A DNA stretch of 64,000 nt from Limnephilus marmoratus (Eukaryota > Arthropoda > Insecta > Trichoptera > Limnephilidae). Location: assembly GCA_917880885.1 (NCBI GenBank), contig OU862919.1, forward strand, positions 53,543,058 to 53,607,057, written 5' to 3'. Of this stretch, positions 51,166 through 62,959 are shown one piece after another. How positions within the stretch are numbered: the first letter of the stretch is position 1; each line of letters starts with the position of its first letter. The position numbers and the translations under genes were made by a program. Under the pieces are notes generated by a model. That model saw nothing but the letters and a program-made list of their open reading frames with translations. It did not search any database and was not told the DNA's origin.

Positions 51166-53209
51166 GTTGAATTGAAATTGATTTCATTTGTTTTATTACG
51201 TTGTGCGGCTAAAGGCACTATGCCCTGGTGACTAGGTGAAGAGGAAGCTTGGGAATCAAACAAAATCTGTCATTTCTGATGTATTCAACCAATAAGCCAT
51301 TTAACCCTTTAAAACAGATGTTCTTGAAGTGTGAGATGTGCATGTTTTAGACTCGATAACACCTTAGATAATTATTTGGAAATGTTTGTAGTTGTAGTTG
51401 ATTTTTATTTGAAATTTATTATGGTGTTTCGCTTTCTTCTTATTTAGCCGCCTACGTTCGGACAGCGTTATAGTGTCCAATATCCAATGTCCAAAATGAT
51501 GCCCTCGAGTAATACCCTAAAATAATTATAGATTTTCTAATTTGAGGTTTATCATTTTTAGGCCTCAAAGAGTTATTTATGTAGTAGGAAGAAAAAAAAA
51601 ATATTGTGAAATTTAGAAAAATAGGTATTATACTGTTAAATGCGTAGAGTGCGTAAAATAAGCGTAAACTTTTTTAAAGCGAAAACAAAAAATAACACTT
51701 TTTTCCCATACAATTTATTTTTTATTATTTCTTTATTCATAAACACATGTCATATTTTTCAGGAATTCAGTTTTTCAAGTTTTTCGACTGCCACACTAGA
51801 CACATGCCCGTATTATTATTACAATTTCCCAGGAGAACATATTTTTTTCACACAAACAGATCAACTGTTTTGCCCGAAAACTACCTTAAAATATTAGAAT
51901 TTCGAAAAAAACCTTTTTTACTTATAGTATCATGTAAAATCACCTCCCGAAGTTTTTGCACTTTACTCCTGGACACTGTATTTTTAAACGGTTTTAAATG
52001 CTCTAAAATGGTTACATGACATTAATCTATAAGTAATCAATATTTTTTTTATTAACCCAGCATTGTTTTATATAGGTTCATCGATCGTTTATGTTAGGTA
52101 GTCGTTTACAATAACAATTTATATGGAATCTACTTCCCTGAATAAATAATTCAAAAACGTTGTTGTTTTTTATTTGTTTGTGGTCCATTATCAAAATCCT
52201 TATGAATTTACCATGGAGGTCGTCCTGTACCGAGGAATTATTAGAACACTCATCTGGTAAACGGGTTGACTACACTACAAAATGCCCGGTTTGTCAATTA
52301 AAGCCAAAACGAACCATTTTGCTGTAAGTCCCTAGCTGCAGGGTATGAATAGAATATCACAAACCTATCCTTTGTACCTTTGATGCACTAAGTCCTTGTT
52401 TCTGTCACAATTAAATTGTCTACTCTCACAAATTCTTCCTTCGTCATAAATGCCGTAAAATATTCTTATTACTCCTGCAGCTAAGGCAAACAATTTCAAA
52501 TAACAGAAATAAAAAACAATGGGTGGTCGAAAAAAAATACACAATCGAGTCAAATGTTAACACTAGAAAGAAAACACCTCGAATTGTGATCAATAACGAT
52601 TTGAATGAACACAGTTGTCAGTTTTCATCACACCTAAGGATAGGCAAAAAAGATTGTTTATTTGTCCACGAAATATTTTCGATGTTTGACAAGATTTATC
52701 AATTTTAAAAGTGAATATGTTTAAATTGACCTTACTTCGTGTAAACCGCAAAACAACACGCTTTTCAAGGGCTTCAGTGAGTATTTTAACGTGGACCGGA
52801 AAATGTTAGTTAGGTTATGTGGTATTTTTCGATTTTTTTTTCATAACTTTTAATGACTTTTCAAAGGGGTGTTGAAATGCCACTTTGTTGAGTTGTCATG
52901 GATCCTATTGTAATATAGATATTCGTACTTAAAAGTTTAAAATAGGCATCTAAAACTATAAGCTCCACGTTATTAACTTACATTTTTTTAGAGCTCATGC
53001 AATTCGGACTGATTGAAATGAGCTCGGAATTTTTCATTATTTGTTCTGTGATGAAACCGAGGAATTCCCTTTCTTTAAATAAATGTATAATAATGATATC
53101 TTGCTCATTATAGCGACTGAAAACATCGTCTGTACTGAATTGCAGGAATTCCCGCGTATTATTTTTTGCTCGGATTATTTACGACTAATATTCAGCGAGA
53201 ATGACTTCA
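51166..53209. other. Non-coding; one MITE arm near 51430-51480
   Basis: TTAGCCGCCTACGTTCGGAC then AGCGTTATAGTGTCC resembles one arm of the MITE at 33165-33332. The remainder, including the frames 51640-51897, 51747-52019 and 52523-52708, is AT-rich and unrecognised. Confidence 0.4.
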
Positions 53210-53345
53210 AGGAAGTCCGTGAATTCGGGAGCTTTGACAATTCTAAGAAAGCGAAAGATCCTGGATCGAGTCCCAGCGGTGCAAATATCTTTTTCCGGTT
53301 TTTCTGTTTCCAGATTTTCGATTGAGTTTAGCTAATATTGTATAC
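53210..53345 (+). mobile_element. tRNA-derived SINE (family X), plus-strand copy
   Basis: AAGATCCTGGATCGAGTCCC then AGCGGTGC is a B box with T arm and acceptor-like end. The body TCTTTTTCCGGTTTTTCTGT and tail TTTTCGATTGAGTTTAGCTA then ATATTG match the family X copies at 27393 and 42310. The A-box half is decayed. Confidence 0.7.
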
Positions 53346-53381
53346 ATTTAATTAATTTATAAAATTTAATTTTTAACAAAT

Positions 53382-54671
53382 CTGCCTTTTGTAGCAAAAC
53401 TACTAGAAAAAATTGCTGCTTCTCAAATAACTTCCCACTTAAATCTGAATAAATTATTTACCGATCATCAATCTGCATATAGGAGGTTCCACTCAACAGA
53501 AACTGGATTACTTCGGGTCCTATCAGATATTACCCTTGCCATAGAGTCAGGAATTTTAGCACTTTTATCACTTTTAGATATGAGCGCCGCATTTGACACC
53601 ATTGACCACGACTTTCTCATTAAGAGATTAGAGGTAACATTCGGTTTACATTCTAGCGTAAAAAAATGGCTACAATCCTATCTAACCAATCGCTCACAAG
53701 CAGTGAAGGTAGAAAATAAACAGTCTAACTTCACAAAACTCTCTTCAGGGGTACTTCAGGGATCCGTTTTGGGTCCACTTCTCTTCATTCTATTCAGAAA
53801 TGATGTCGCAACGATTATTAAGTTATTTGGTCTCCTATCTCACTGTTATGCCGACGATCAGCAAGTCTACTTTTATTGCACACCAAATGACATCACCGGC
53901 ATTAAAATTCGCGTAGCTGAGTGTCTAGAAGCAATCAGGCTCTGGATGTCCTCAACCAAACTAAAGCTAAATCCTTCAAAGACCGAGTTTCTGTGGGCAG
54001 CCACAAATAGACGCCAACATTTAATAGATAACTCACCAATTGCTATTTCCGGCAATGACGTAATTGCGAAAACAACCGTCAAACTTCTGGGAGTTTATCT
54101 GGATTCAGACATTTCATTGAAAAGCCAGGTGAATAGGACCGTTAGCATGGGGTTTTTCTACCTTATACAACTTAAGTTGGTTCGTAAAAAGCTTTCTACA
54201 GAAGCAACTAAGCTTCTTGTGAACTCGTATATAGTATCACGTCTTGATTACTGCAATGGCATCTATGCAGGTCTTCCTAAATGTCAAACTGACAAATTAC
54301 AATCAGTTTTCAACGCCGCAGCACGACTTATCACTGGGGTACCCAAATTTTCACACATTTCGGAACACCTCCGAAATCTTCACTGGCTGAAGTGTCCTGA
54401 AAGTATCCAATACAAGTTATGCTGGATGGTGTTTAAATCTATCAATGGAATGGCTCCTCCCTATATCTCTGAACTATGCATTCCGGAAAATATTGGTGGA
54501 TGGTTGAAAGAACCTAAGCGAAATCCGAACACTAAGTTTGATGATCGTGCATTCGCAGTATCCGGCCCTGAAGCTTGGAATAAACTTCCTATGGAATTGA
54601 GATGTATAACCAACTCAGCGGAATTTAGATCCAAACTAAAAACTCACTTTTTCCGATACTCCTTTCCATAA
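53382..54671 (+). pseudogene. L2/CR1-like LINE reverse transcriptase, 5'-truncated but open
   Basis: The frame is continuous from 53382 (LPFVAKLLEKIAASQ, the RT entry region) to the stop at 54669-54671, although the first Met is at 53580. Motifs counted from that Met: SGVLQGSVLGPLLF (56-69), an F.ND-type motif at 72-75, catalytic YADD (90-93), LGVYLDSDISLKSQV and the C-terminal WNKLPMELR. The endonuclease is absent, so it cannot be complete. The open RT frame of 430 codons suggests a fairly recent insertion. Confidence 0.9.
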
Positions 54672-55756
54672 ATTCATCATTCTATTTAAACTTTGCAATT
54701 TTTAATAGTTTTTTTTCTCTTTTCTCTTTGTTTATAGTTAACTCAATCAGTTTAATGTAATCTATTGATTGTGATACCTCAATCTGTTTACTGTTGAGCG
54801 ATGAATCACCTTAATGCAGTAAAGATCGACTACTAAATTTATTAATTTATTTAAAATATCTATACCTTCCCGTAAATCCAGTTAACCTTCATTATATCCT
54901 ATCATTTTTGCACCCGTGTTCTCGAATTGTAATATTATGTAAAAATTTCCTACTTCTTCTGGCGCCAGTCTTAATTGTAAATATTGTTGGATGTTGTGTG
55001 TTGTGATTGTCCTATTTTATATTTAAATTCATGTAGCACTGAACACTTACTTATCATTTATTCTAATCTCGATGTGTAGAGCCCTTTATCTTAAACTTTC
55101 GCGTCTATGCCACCTCTTACTAAAATATCGCCATAAAATGTCTTGTCTAAAATCTCTTTTGTCTGTGGCGCATAAAACTTTCTTTTTTGTGTCTATAAAA
55201 TGGCGTGTTTTGTTTTCGCTTGTCATTCTACATTCTCATTCTTATTAACATTCTCTCTTCTCGATTGTCTAAACTCTGCTTGTTTAGCATTAAATCAAAC
55301 CGTCTTTCACTTCTGTTACTTAATTAGTCTCAATTATTGTTGCCAGTCAAGTGCTCAGACCAGAATCTCTGTACAAAATTATTCACAAGAATAAATAGAA
55401 TCAACATCCAGTATCACAACACAAGTGTTTTTTACTACAAGGATAACCTCAAACTACCTCTCTCAATCACTACGGTTCCTCGGTGTGGAACAGAAGGAAG
55501 TCAACAAGGGCAGCTCAGACTTACAACCTGACTACAGACTATCTGGAGAGAACCAGACCAGGATCTGCGCAAATATGTGTGTTAATAAGTCACCAGTTTT
55601 AGGTTAGAATCTATATGTCTTAGTCATAAGTCACTAGCTATAAGTCTTAGATGTAAGTCACTAGTTATAATTGTAAATCTTAGTTGTAAGCCAGTAATAT
55701 AAGTAGCTATAAGTCTTAGATGTAAGTCACTAGTTGTAATTGTAAGGGTAAAATAA
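54672..55756 (+). other. Probable 3' UTR of the L2-like LINE and flanking repeats
   Basis: AT-rich sequence with no conserved frame. At 55600-55740 a phrase (AAGTCTTAGATGTAAGTCAC then TAGTTATAATTGTAA) repeats twice, and TAGTTGTAAGCCAGTAATAT at about 55682 recurs at 58107. The true LINE 3' end is not certain; the 58107-58215 segment could be its displaced terminus. Confidence 0.4.
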
Positions 55757-55943
55757 GGGTTGGGAAGGAATCTGGGGTCCTGGTCATCCACCTCCAAGAC
55801 CTAGATAAACCTCACCAGATGAATCCGAGCACCCGTGCTAAATTAACAAACATAGTGAACCACTTTGGGTTACCTATGGCAGAGGTGTTGGTTATTCAAT
55901 AAAGATTCCCGGGGCGGCGGTACCCATTCCTGCCTCCTAAATT
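55757..55943 (-). mobile_element. SINE-like element, copy D (head only)
   Basis: The minus strand starts AATTTAGGAGGCAGGAATGG and continues through ACCGCCGCCCCGGGAATCTT and GTTCACTATGTTTGTTAATT, matching the first half of copies A-C. A gap of about 100 bp relative to copy B and the loss of the terminal stem-loop show it is incomplete. Confidence 0.7.
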
Positions 55944-56054
55944 GAAAATGATTGAATGAAACTTTTAATTTGAACATTCCCAAATATTAATGACACTCAT
56001 CTCTGGGTCATCACAACACCCATATTTATACAGAAGAAAATCCATCTATAAAAT

Positions 56055-56575
56055 ATCTTAGAGCTCTAACCAGTAGGGGTAGGCAGAGAGGACGGACCGC
56101 CAAACAACACGATCTTGACAAACACTTCTTGCCTCTTTCACATTCATACATCGTCTCATACATGCTCTTCTAGAAATTACGACTCTTCACAAGGCCTGAC
56201 TCAAGTATCTGATTCACTTGGTCGTGCTATGTCTTCCTCGGGCGTCCCCGACTTCTGATGATGATGCGGTGCTGATTTCTAACAGTATGGAAGATCTACA
56301 GTCTCTCGTATCTAGGATGAACGAAGTATGTATGAAGAATGAGTTGATGATGAATGTAAGTAAGTCTAAAGTCATGGTATTTGAAAGGGAGAGTATGAAA
56401 AAATGTGCAACATAGTTGTGAATGATTGCGAGGATTTGGAGCAGGTGGATGAGTTTGTATACTTGGGAAGTATGTTTACGAGAGATGGGAAGGCTGACAG
56501 AGATATCGAAAGAAGGGTAAATGCAGGCAACTCTATTAATAAACGCCGTTGGCGCCAACAAAATCTTAGAGCTCT
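56055..56575 (-). mobile_element. RTE-like LINE with 5' inversion and 13-bp target duplication
   Basis: The 13-bp ATCTTAGAGCTCT occurs at 56055-56067 and 56563-56575. Between them, 56068-56255 is an RTE C-terminal region in minus orientation (complement CGGGGACGCCCGAGGAAGAC, the GRPRKT block), while 56256-56560 is an RT palm in plus orientation. On the minus strand this is a normal 3' end preceded by an inverted 5' segment, the structure known as twin priming. Confidence 0.8.
56256..56560 (+). pseudogene. RTE-like RT palm fragment (inverted part)
   Basis: The reading gives DDAVLISNSMEDLQSLVSRM, NEVCMKNELMMNVSKSKVMV, then after a frameshift DCEDLEQVDEFVYLGSMFTR and DGKADRDIERRV. DDAVL, LMMNVSKSKVM and F.YLGS...DG are RT blocks of RTE-type LINEs. 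It matches the family of the C-terminal fragment at 37718-38040. Confidence 0.8.
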
Positions 56576-56864
56576 GCTAGTTAAAACCAGTAACAGTTGA
56601 AGTTTCTGTTTGAAATATACCTACAGCAGACGCCGGTAGTTTGGGACATAACAATACACTCTGCAAGTCAATTGTGACAACTTACAACTGGGTTCTTGGT
56701 AAAAATTCCACTTCATTTTAATAATTTTACAAGAAACAACTATTTACATCCACAAAATCCAGAGTCGAAGATACTGAAATGGCTCCTTCAGCCATGTTTG
56801 GTTGCTAGATCTGAATATCCGGGTACTTCCTCATCTTCCTCCTCCCTGTCACCTTTCCCTCCCA

Positions 56865-56955
56865 CTTATCTTCAGCATCACAACATACCCAAATTGGGGA
56901 TGCCATAGTCTCACTGGCTCCAGGCGGGAGTAGTTGGGACTCTTCTGAGGTATTC
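56865..56955 (+). repeat. Dispersed repeat, copy 2
   Basis: CTTCAGCATCACAACATACC, then CAAATTGGGGATGCCATAGT and CTCACTGGCTCC, correspond to 11070-11165. Identity is high over about 80 bp. The class is unknown. Confidence 0.55.
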
Positions 56956-58106
56956 AGGTTATAAAAAATTGGTTATTGGGTTCTAAGTTTGGGTAAGCTA
57001 AGTCCGGTCAGCGGTTGAGCTGGCATCGTGTATGGGTCCCACCCAGGCGTCACATTGTTCGATTCTTCGGCTGGCTCCATCACGACACAAGCAACATTTT
57101 CCGATTTCTGTGGTGGTAGTTGGAAATTTTCAAATATTATCAGGTTATTCATAACCCGAGAATGTTTGTCTTTCTTTAAAAAACAAAAAAAAAAATACAT
57201 AATTTATAATTCAAGCATGTTTTGACTGAAATGGAACTCACGCAATGATACATAAAAATATTAAATGACGCCAAAAGAATCGTTTTAAATGGGAAATTTT
57301 GAACTTTGAATAAAAATGTAATTTTAATGCATCTTTTACCATCTATCCAAACTTAATTAGTTGTTTCTTGCAGTAATTTAGTTGAAATGTAATTTTCAAA
57401 ATCTGTGCTTAATAAAAGTGCGGCGGCTAGTGGAGTGTCAACTCATATTTTAAATGAATTATTTTCTAACAAAAAAATCTTACAGTTTGAAATTAAAACG
57501 AAACCAAATTTAAATTTAAGTTGAAACGAAATAATGTTTTTAGTAATGATGCAAAGTGTTAGTAATGGGCAATATTTAGGAAAAAACACGTGTATGGAGT
57601 ATCTAAACAGTTAAGGTCTAATATTAGCAATACATTAAATAGCGATGCCTTCATCTGAAATTGTGTACTTTACCGGGAAATAAAAGATTACAACTTCAAA
57701 AATAGTTTTAAAAAAAACTGGACAGTGTCCGAAATTTCCCTAAACCTGTGCTGATTTCCCTTTTCCTTAAAAAAATATTTTTCTCCCCTAGATCTAAAGA
57801 AATTTCCCTAGACATCCCAACCCTGGTATAATCACAGATGTAGATTATGAACCATGTGACCATAGATGTGGAAACAAGCGCACATTTAATATGAACCATG
57901 GAAAATAAGTTCACATTGTTCTTTTTGAGATGCAAAATTTTGACTGTGTGTACATGATTCGTTTTCTATCTCCTTAAGTATGGGTTATTATTACATGGCT
58001 CATATTGTAGAAGGTGGAGAAAAAAAAATTAAAAAAACTGTATATTTAGTTCATTTTCGTCAAAAACGTCACATTGTTCATATTATGTGTGCAGCGACGA
58101 AATATT
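56956..58106. other. Non-coding, nothing recognised
   Basis: About 1.1 kb of mostly AT-rich DNA. A GC-richer stretch at 56995-57110 might be part of another dispersed repeat. Frames such as 57028-57225 and 57708-57935 have no known motif. Confidence 0.4.
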
Positions 58107-58215
58107 AGTTATAAGCCAGTAATATTAATTCTTTTATATATTTATTTGTACAGCGCCCTTGAGGTGATTTTCCACGAAAACGGCGCTATATAAATTAGCC
58201 AATTATTATTATTAA
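58107..58215 (+). repeat. CR1/L2-like LINE 3' terminus, copy 2
   Basis: TTAGTTATAAGCCAGTAATA leads into TTTGTACAGCGCCCTTGAGG, then AAAACGGCGCTATATAAATT and an (ATT)n end. It matches 33527-33592 almost base for base over the last 65 bp. It might be the end of the LINE at 53382-54671. Confidence 0.6.
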
Positions 58216-58287
58216 TTTCTAAGAAATTTTCATTCATCGATGGATCATTCGTCAGTATTTCAAGTCACATTAACTTAATCATATATG

Positions 58288-58992
58288 TGTTGCTAGCATT
58301 GGCGCTACTTGCGGCCAACGCTAAACCCAAAACCTGGAAAGGACATGCAATAAACAAGCCGGCGGCTAGCTCTGCACAGCCGGCGCGAGCAAGGTCCCTC
58401 TTAAACCCAGGGCGAGTGTCTGTGGTTCGCTTGTTAATTCCTACTCCCCTTCCTTTCCTCAAAATCTCCAGGTCTCCTTCCTCAATCAGAACACAGTTGT
58501 TATGCACGAAAAAGGGTTTTATTCAATTAAAGGTGAACAGGGTTCTACAAAAGGCCAGCATCGGCACTACACACATGAGTATTTGGCTATCTCTAATTAA
58601 TTCTATCATAACGGGGGGAGCTTCTCTCAACTCTCTCTACACGTGTTTAGTGAATTTAAATGTCAGTTCTTAGCACACAGAGGGGTAGCAAGGTTCATTG
58701 GTACTCACAAGCAGGAGATAGGCGGTCGGCAGACAGGATTCTGGGTAGGCGTAAACCTCTTTAAGCACAATACACAATTAAAGTAAAACATCGTGAGCGT
58801 TTACGGAGAGCGCCTAGCGCGAATCACGGGGAACACAGTTATTCTGCCGAAGGCCGGCGAAGGAATGGAAGCGGGGAGCCGCTCGGCGCTTGGCTACCGG
58901 CGCCGCGCGGTGTGGGGAGAGGGGGGCGGAGGGCCTGTGCAAGGGGTCAATTCGCTATTAGCTCGCACGGGAATTAATTCCGTAACGTAACA
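58288..58992 (-). mobile_element. LTR (3' LTR of a minus-strand LTR retrotransposon)
   Basis: On the minus strand it begins TGTTACGTTACGG and ends GCTAGCAACA, giving TG...CA ends with a short TGTT/AACA inverted pair. An AATAAA polyadenylation signal (AATTGAATAAAACCC) lies about two-thirds along. Directly upstream on the minus strand is a polypurine tract. The adjacent host bases ATATG (58283-58287) would be half of a 5-bp target duplication, whose partner is beyond the window. The frames 58265-58507 and 58287-58673 are within the LTR and not genes. Confidence 0.7.
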
Positions 58993-59007
58993 CTTCCCCC
59001 CTCGCCG
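58993..59007 (-). promoter_or_regulatory. Polypurine tract
   Basis: The minus-strand GCGAGGGGGGAAG immediately precedes the TG of the LTR. That is the position and composition of the primer for plus-strand DNA synthesis in LTR retrotransposons. Confidence 0.65.
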
Positions 59008-59764
59008 CAAAAAAAGGCGACGTGGTAATGGAGCAGTAGGGCTAAGAAATCCTCTTACCCTTTTAGCACTTGTGCCAAAAAAAAAAAACATCCAAGAGAA
59101 AGGGGAGAGAGAGAGAGAGAGAGAAAAAGAAAAAGTTGCTAGCTACAAAATAGTAGAAACAAAAACAAAAGAGAAAAAAAAACATGGTGAACAAAGAATT
59201 ATACATGAATGTACATGAAAGAGCAGTGGTATACATAAATATAAACAAGGACCTGCTGGAGAAAGGTACAAGGGTTATGCAGTGATAGAAAAAAAATGAC
59301 TCTAAATTGTATCATTGGTCTGTGAGCTAAGTTTGCGTAGCGTGGTTTGCGTAGGATGTTTGGGGTGTTTGAACGTTGCACTGAAGTTATAAGGTTACTT
59401 TGTCACAGTAACCTGGCCCGTTTGAGATTACACTCAAGGAACACTAGGGCCTTAAAGAAAACACGAAGAAGAGAACGCAGGATGAGGCTTCTTGGTGGTG
59501 GAGAGGGTTCTACCTGTCACAGAGGTCAAAAAGGTAGCTGCTTCCGGATCCTGTGGGTGGGCCAGTATGACATCATTGAGGTACTGGAGAGTGGAATTGT
59601 AATTGGTGGTTGGTCCTTTATAGAGGAGGTGGTTTGTGTGCATGACAGCCGTTGTTGTGATGGTGGTTGGTACACTGGTTTGTATACAGTGGGATTGTTG
59701 GATGAACAATTGTTGGTATTGTTATTTGCGCAAGGGCACAGGAGCATTGGCATGATGGCAACAG

Positions 59765-60152
59765 AGCAATTTGCAAGGTGCAGCTGGAACATTTGCAAGA
59801 TGCAGCAGGAACATTTGTACAATGGCAACAGGAACATTTGCGAGATGCCGCAGGAACATTTGTACAATGGCAACAGGAACATTTGCGAGATGCCGCAGGA
59901 ACATTTGTACAATGGCAACAGGAACATTTGCGAGATGCCGCAGGAACATTTGCACGATGGCAACAGGAACATTTGCAAGGTGCCGCAGGAACATTTGTAC
60001 AATGGCAACAGGAACATTTGCAAGGTGCCGCAGGAACATTTGTACAATGGCAACAGGAACATTTGCGAGATGCCGCAGGAACATTTGCACGATGGCAACA
60101 GGAACATTTGCAAGGTGCCGCAGGAACATTTGTACAATGGCAACAGGAACAT
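59765..60152. repeat. 45-bp bipartite tandem array, about 8.6 copies
   Basis: GGCAACAGGAACATTTG recurs every 45 bp (59824, 59869 and onward). Each 45-bp unit consists of two related halves of about 22-23 bp (CAGGAACATTTGCGAGATGC and CAGGAACATTTGTACAATGG). Because 45 is divisible by 3 and the unit lacks stops in most frames, at least three plus and two minus frames stay open, including 59347-60189 (280 codons) with a GNRNICEMPQEHLYN repeat. No frame resembles a known protein. Confidence 0.9.
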
Positions 60153-62959
60153 GAACCAACTTAGAGCTGACGTGCTCGGGTTTGTTTGAGTGATGGTTTT
60201 GTGATGATACAATTCGCAACTACACGCACGACTCACACTAGGTTATGTTAGGTGTGGTCGGGTGCTTTTGGTACGTAGGGTTTGAAGGCATGGGACCTCC
60301 GTGACGGTAGTGAAGGCAGCATGAAGAGAGGCGCAGGTGTAGATAGGGTGAAGAGCTGCTGGTCTTCTTATTAATCCGGCGAAAAATTATTATTAGAACA
60401 AAATTCTTGAAGTTTACCTGCCTGGTAGACCAATGATGAAAAGGTTTGGAGAGAAACAAGGTGTGCATATTGAGAAAGATTGGATTAGTTTGACGTGTAG
60501 AGAGAGAGAGAGAGACGGAGAGAGAGTTAACTAAATGCAACTACAGACTTATACATATTACAAAGGTACGTATTCAAGGAAGGTTCTGTTTAACCCATTT
60601 AGCTTTTTTTTAAAACTAAATACATTTCCAAGAACACGTTGGTAAGGGTTTGTACGTATGACAAAATGCCACGTTCGAAAGAAGTTGGTCTTCCATGACC
60701 TATGCTCACGTCTATACGGTAGCATTTTTTCTACTTTCGAAGAACAAAAACATTGAGTACAAATAAGTTATGAAAAGTGGGAAAGGAGTAGGAAGTTGAA
60801 AGGATCCGTGTATGAAGGTTGTCCCATTTGACAAACGAAACGCCAAGTGCGTAACGCATATATCCCCATTCACGGATAATTTCGAGGAAGGGAAAGGGTG
60901 ACAATTGGGAACATTTGAACGAAGAAAACTGCTGAGGACTCGGCTATTTCCGAAATTCGACCTCTGAGTGGAAGGTGAAACAAGGTCTACAGCAGTTATC
61001 CTGGCACATTACAATACCATTTGGTAGTGTGGGACAAAAAGAATACACTGACATAAAAGACGTGTGATCTACACTTGGTAGGTCACACAAACATGGGGGT
61101 AGATATTATTTCGTTCGCACGATTCATGGTGAGTATTGTAACGTCTTCACGTCTCATGTACAAGAATGAACGATTTACAACAAATTTTGCCCAGTATTGA
61201 AAGACAGTAACCCAATAGGTATTTAAAACAATTTAATGAGATAAATCACCCTCTCGATCAACAACCCTGTGTTGACGAGCAAATAATGAGTAGTTATGAC
61301 GGACTCCCCGTGACGTGTAAAAACACAAAGATATTATGAGATTCGCATCTATAGCAGTGGATATTGTAAGGTTCACACCTATAATAGTAGATATTGTAAG
61401 GCTCGCGCCTATAATGTTACAAAAGTTTACGTTCGAAAATGTGGGTCCCCATTCAATACAGACGGCGGTTTGCAATGATGTAATTAATACGGCACTGCTG
61501 TAGCTTAATAATTTCATATTAGCATACGTTACAAGACTTGCCAAAAGGCGATAAACACAAATTTTATTGAAGATCTGGCCAAGATTTTAAACTTCAAACA
61601 AAAATAATGGTACAATAAAGGACAAAAGAAACTGATGTCATGATAAAATATTGTACCTCATAATGAAGTTGTATATGTACAAAGAACAATGTTAATGAAG
61701 GGACGAAACGTATTGTCACTTTTATAACAAATATTTTTCTCAGAATCCGACAAAATACGATTCTGGAAAAAAAAATAGAGCAATTGGGTTGAGCGCCATT
61801 CTAATTTTTGGAAAAAGAAGAAAAACCACAAGTAGCAACAAGGTTGCCCTTGAATTGTTTCGAATCCAGCGAATGTGACCTGATAGGTGTGTACATTTGG
61901 TGTATTCGAAACGATCCCCAATATACAACATTACTATGAATGTGTTAGGTTGGGGTGAAGAGGAAAAAGAAAAAAAGAAAAAACGGGAGGATTTCCTATT
62001 ATAACGGAAATCGTCGCGACATTCTTACAATATGGTGCTGTGACCATAGTAGTGAGCTGCGGCAATGGTCTGAAACCAATGGTTATTATACAGACTTGCA
62101 CTTAAGATTTTATATTTACAACATTAGGGTAGGGACGTACTGGTATGACAAAAACCCGACACAAAACAATTAAAAAAAGGTGATATAACAAGATGAGGCG
62201 ATGAGGTGAGAAAAAAAACGCGCGGATGCTGCAAGAATTGTGAAAAGGAAAGCGACGTCTTGGAGCAAGAGTTTTCCGGAACCGTTGATGGTAGGAGGAA
62301 AAGGAGGCCCTTTCCCGAAGTGATCAATTTCAGGAAGAGGATGCATACAAGTATGAAAACGGTGCCCCAAGAGGTGCTCTTGTGGTACAGCAGGCAAGGC
62401 ACGCAGGATGTACAAGAACATATAAAATTATGCAAAAAGAAAAAGAATGTACAGGAGTTAGGCTACCGTTGACATTAATGTGCCTTCGGGTATAAGGATT
62501 ACCTTACGAATGCCCATATGGGTGATTATTTACATTTAATATTTACAAGTAACTCACGTCATTTATGACAAGAATTATAAGACTTTTAAAGAGACCGCAT
62601 CGCACTCATTGACGACTGGCCAAGAGAGGTCAGGGGCGTAATGATGATCAGGGTTAACAAGATGCATGTTTTGCCAATTTGATAACGCCTGAGAACTTGA
62701 TGTGATGGAATTTACTGATTCCGTCACAGTAAGGCATTTTGGAATTATTCCTAGGAGAAATCTTTCTATTTCTCAGGGCCTGTAGTAGTTCTTTCTTTCT
62801 TGAAGTAAAGACGTGCGGGATTATACCCAGCGTAACTTGAGGAACTTCCATGGTGTATAAGATCGTATCAGAGTGACCTTATGTTGGAAAAAGTGAGAAC
62901 TAGACTCGCAATTGGAAAGAAATTGGGCAGAGATTGACCACTGGGGACGTATTTTTACA
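60153..62959. other. LTR-element interior without identified genes
   Basis: Short frames occur on both strands (61233-61544 minus, 62124-62435 minus, 62206-62472 plus with a CCKNCEK cysteine cluster), but none shows a retroviral-type domain. No further tandem repeats were noticed apart from two ATAGTAGATATTGTAAGG-type repeats near 61355-61410. Confidence 0.4.

Noticed and set aside
51640..52019. Overlapping frames of 85 and 90 codons
   Set aside because: Two overlapping registers of AT-rich DNA without any recognisable motif.
58265..58673. Frames with a signal-peptide-like start (LALALLAANA)
   Set aside because: They lie inside the LTR on both strands and share no known domain; the LTR explanation accounts for the sequence.
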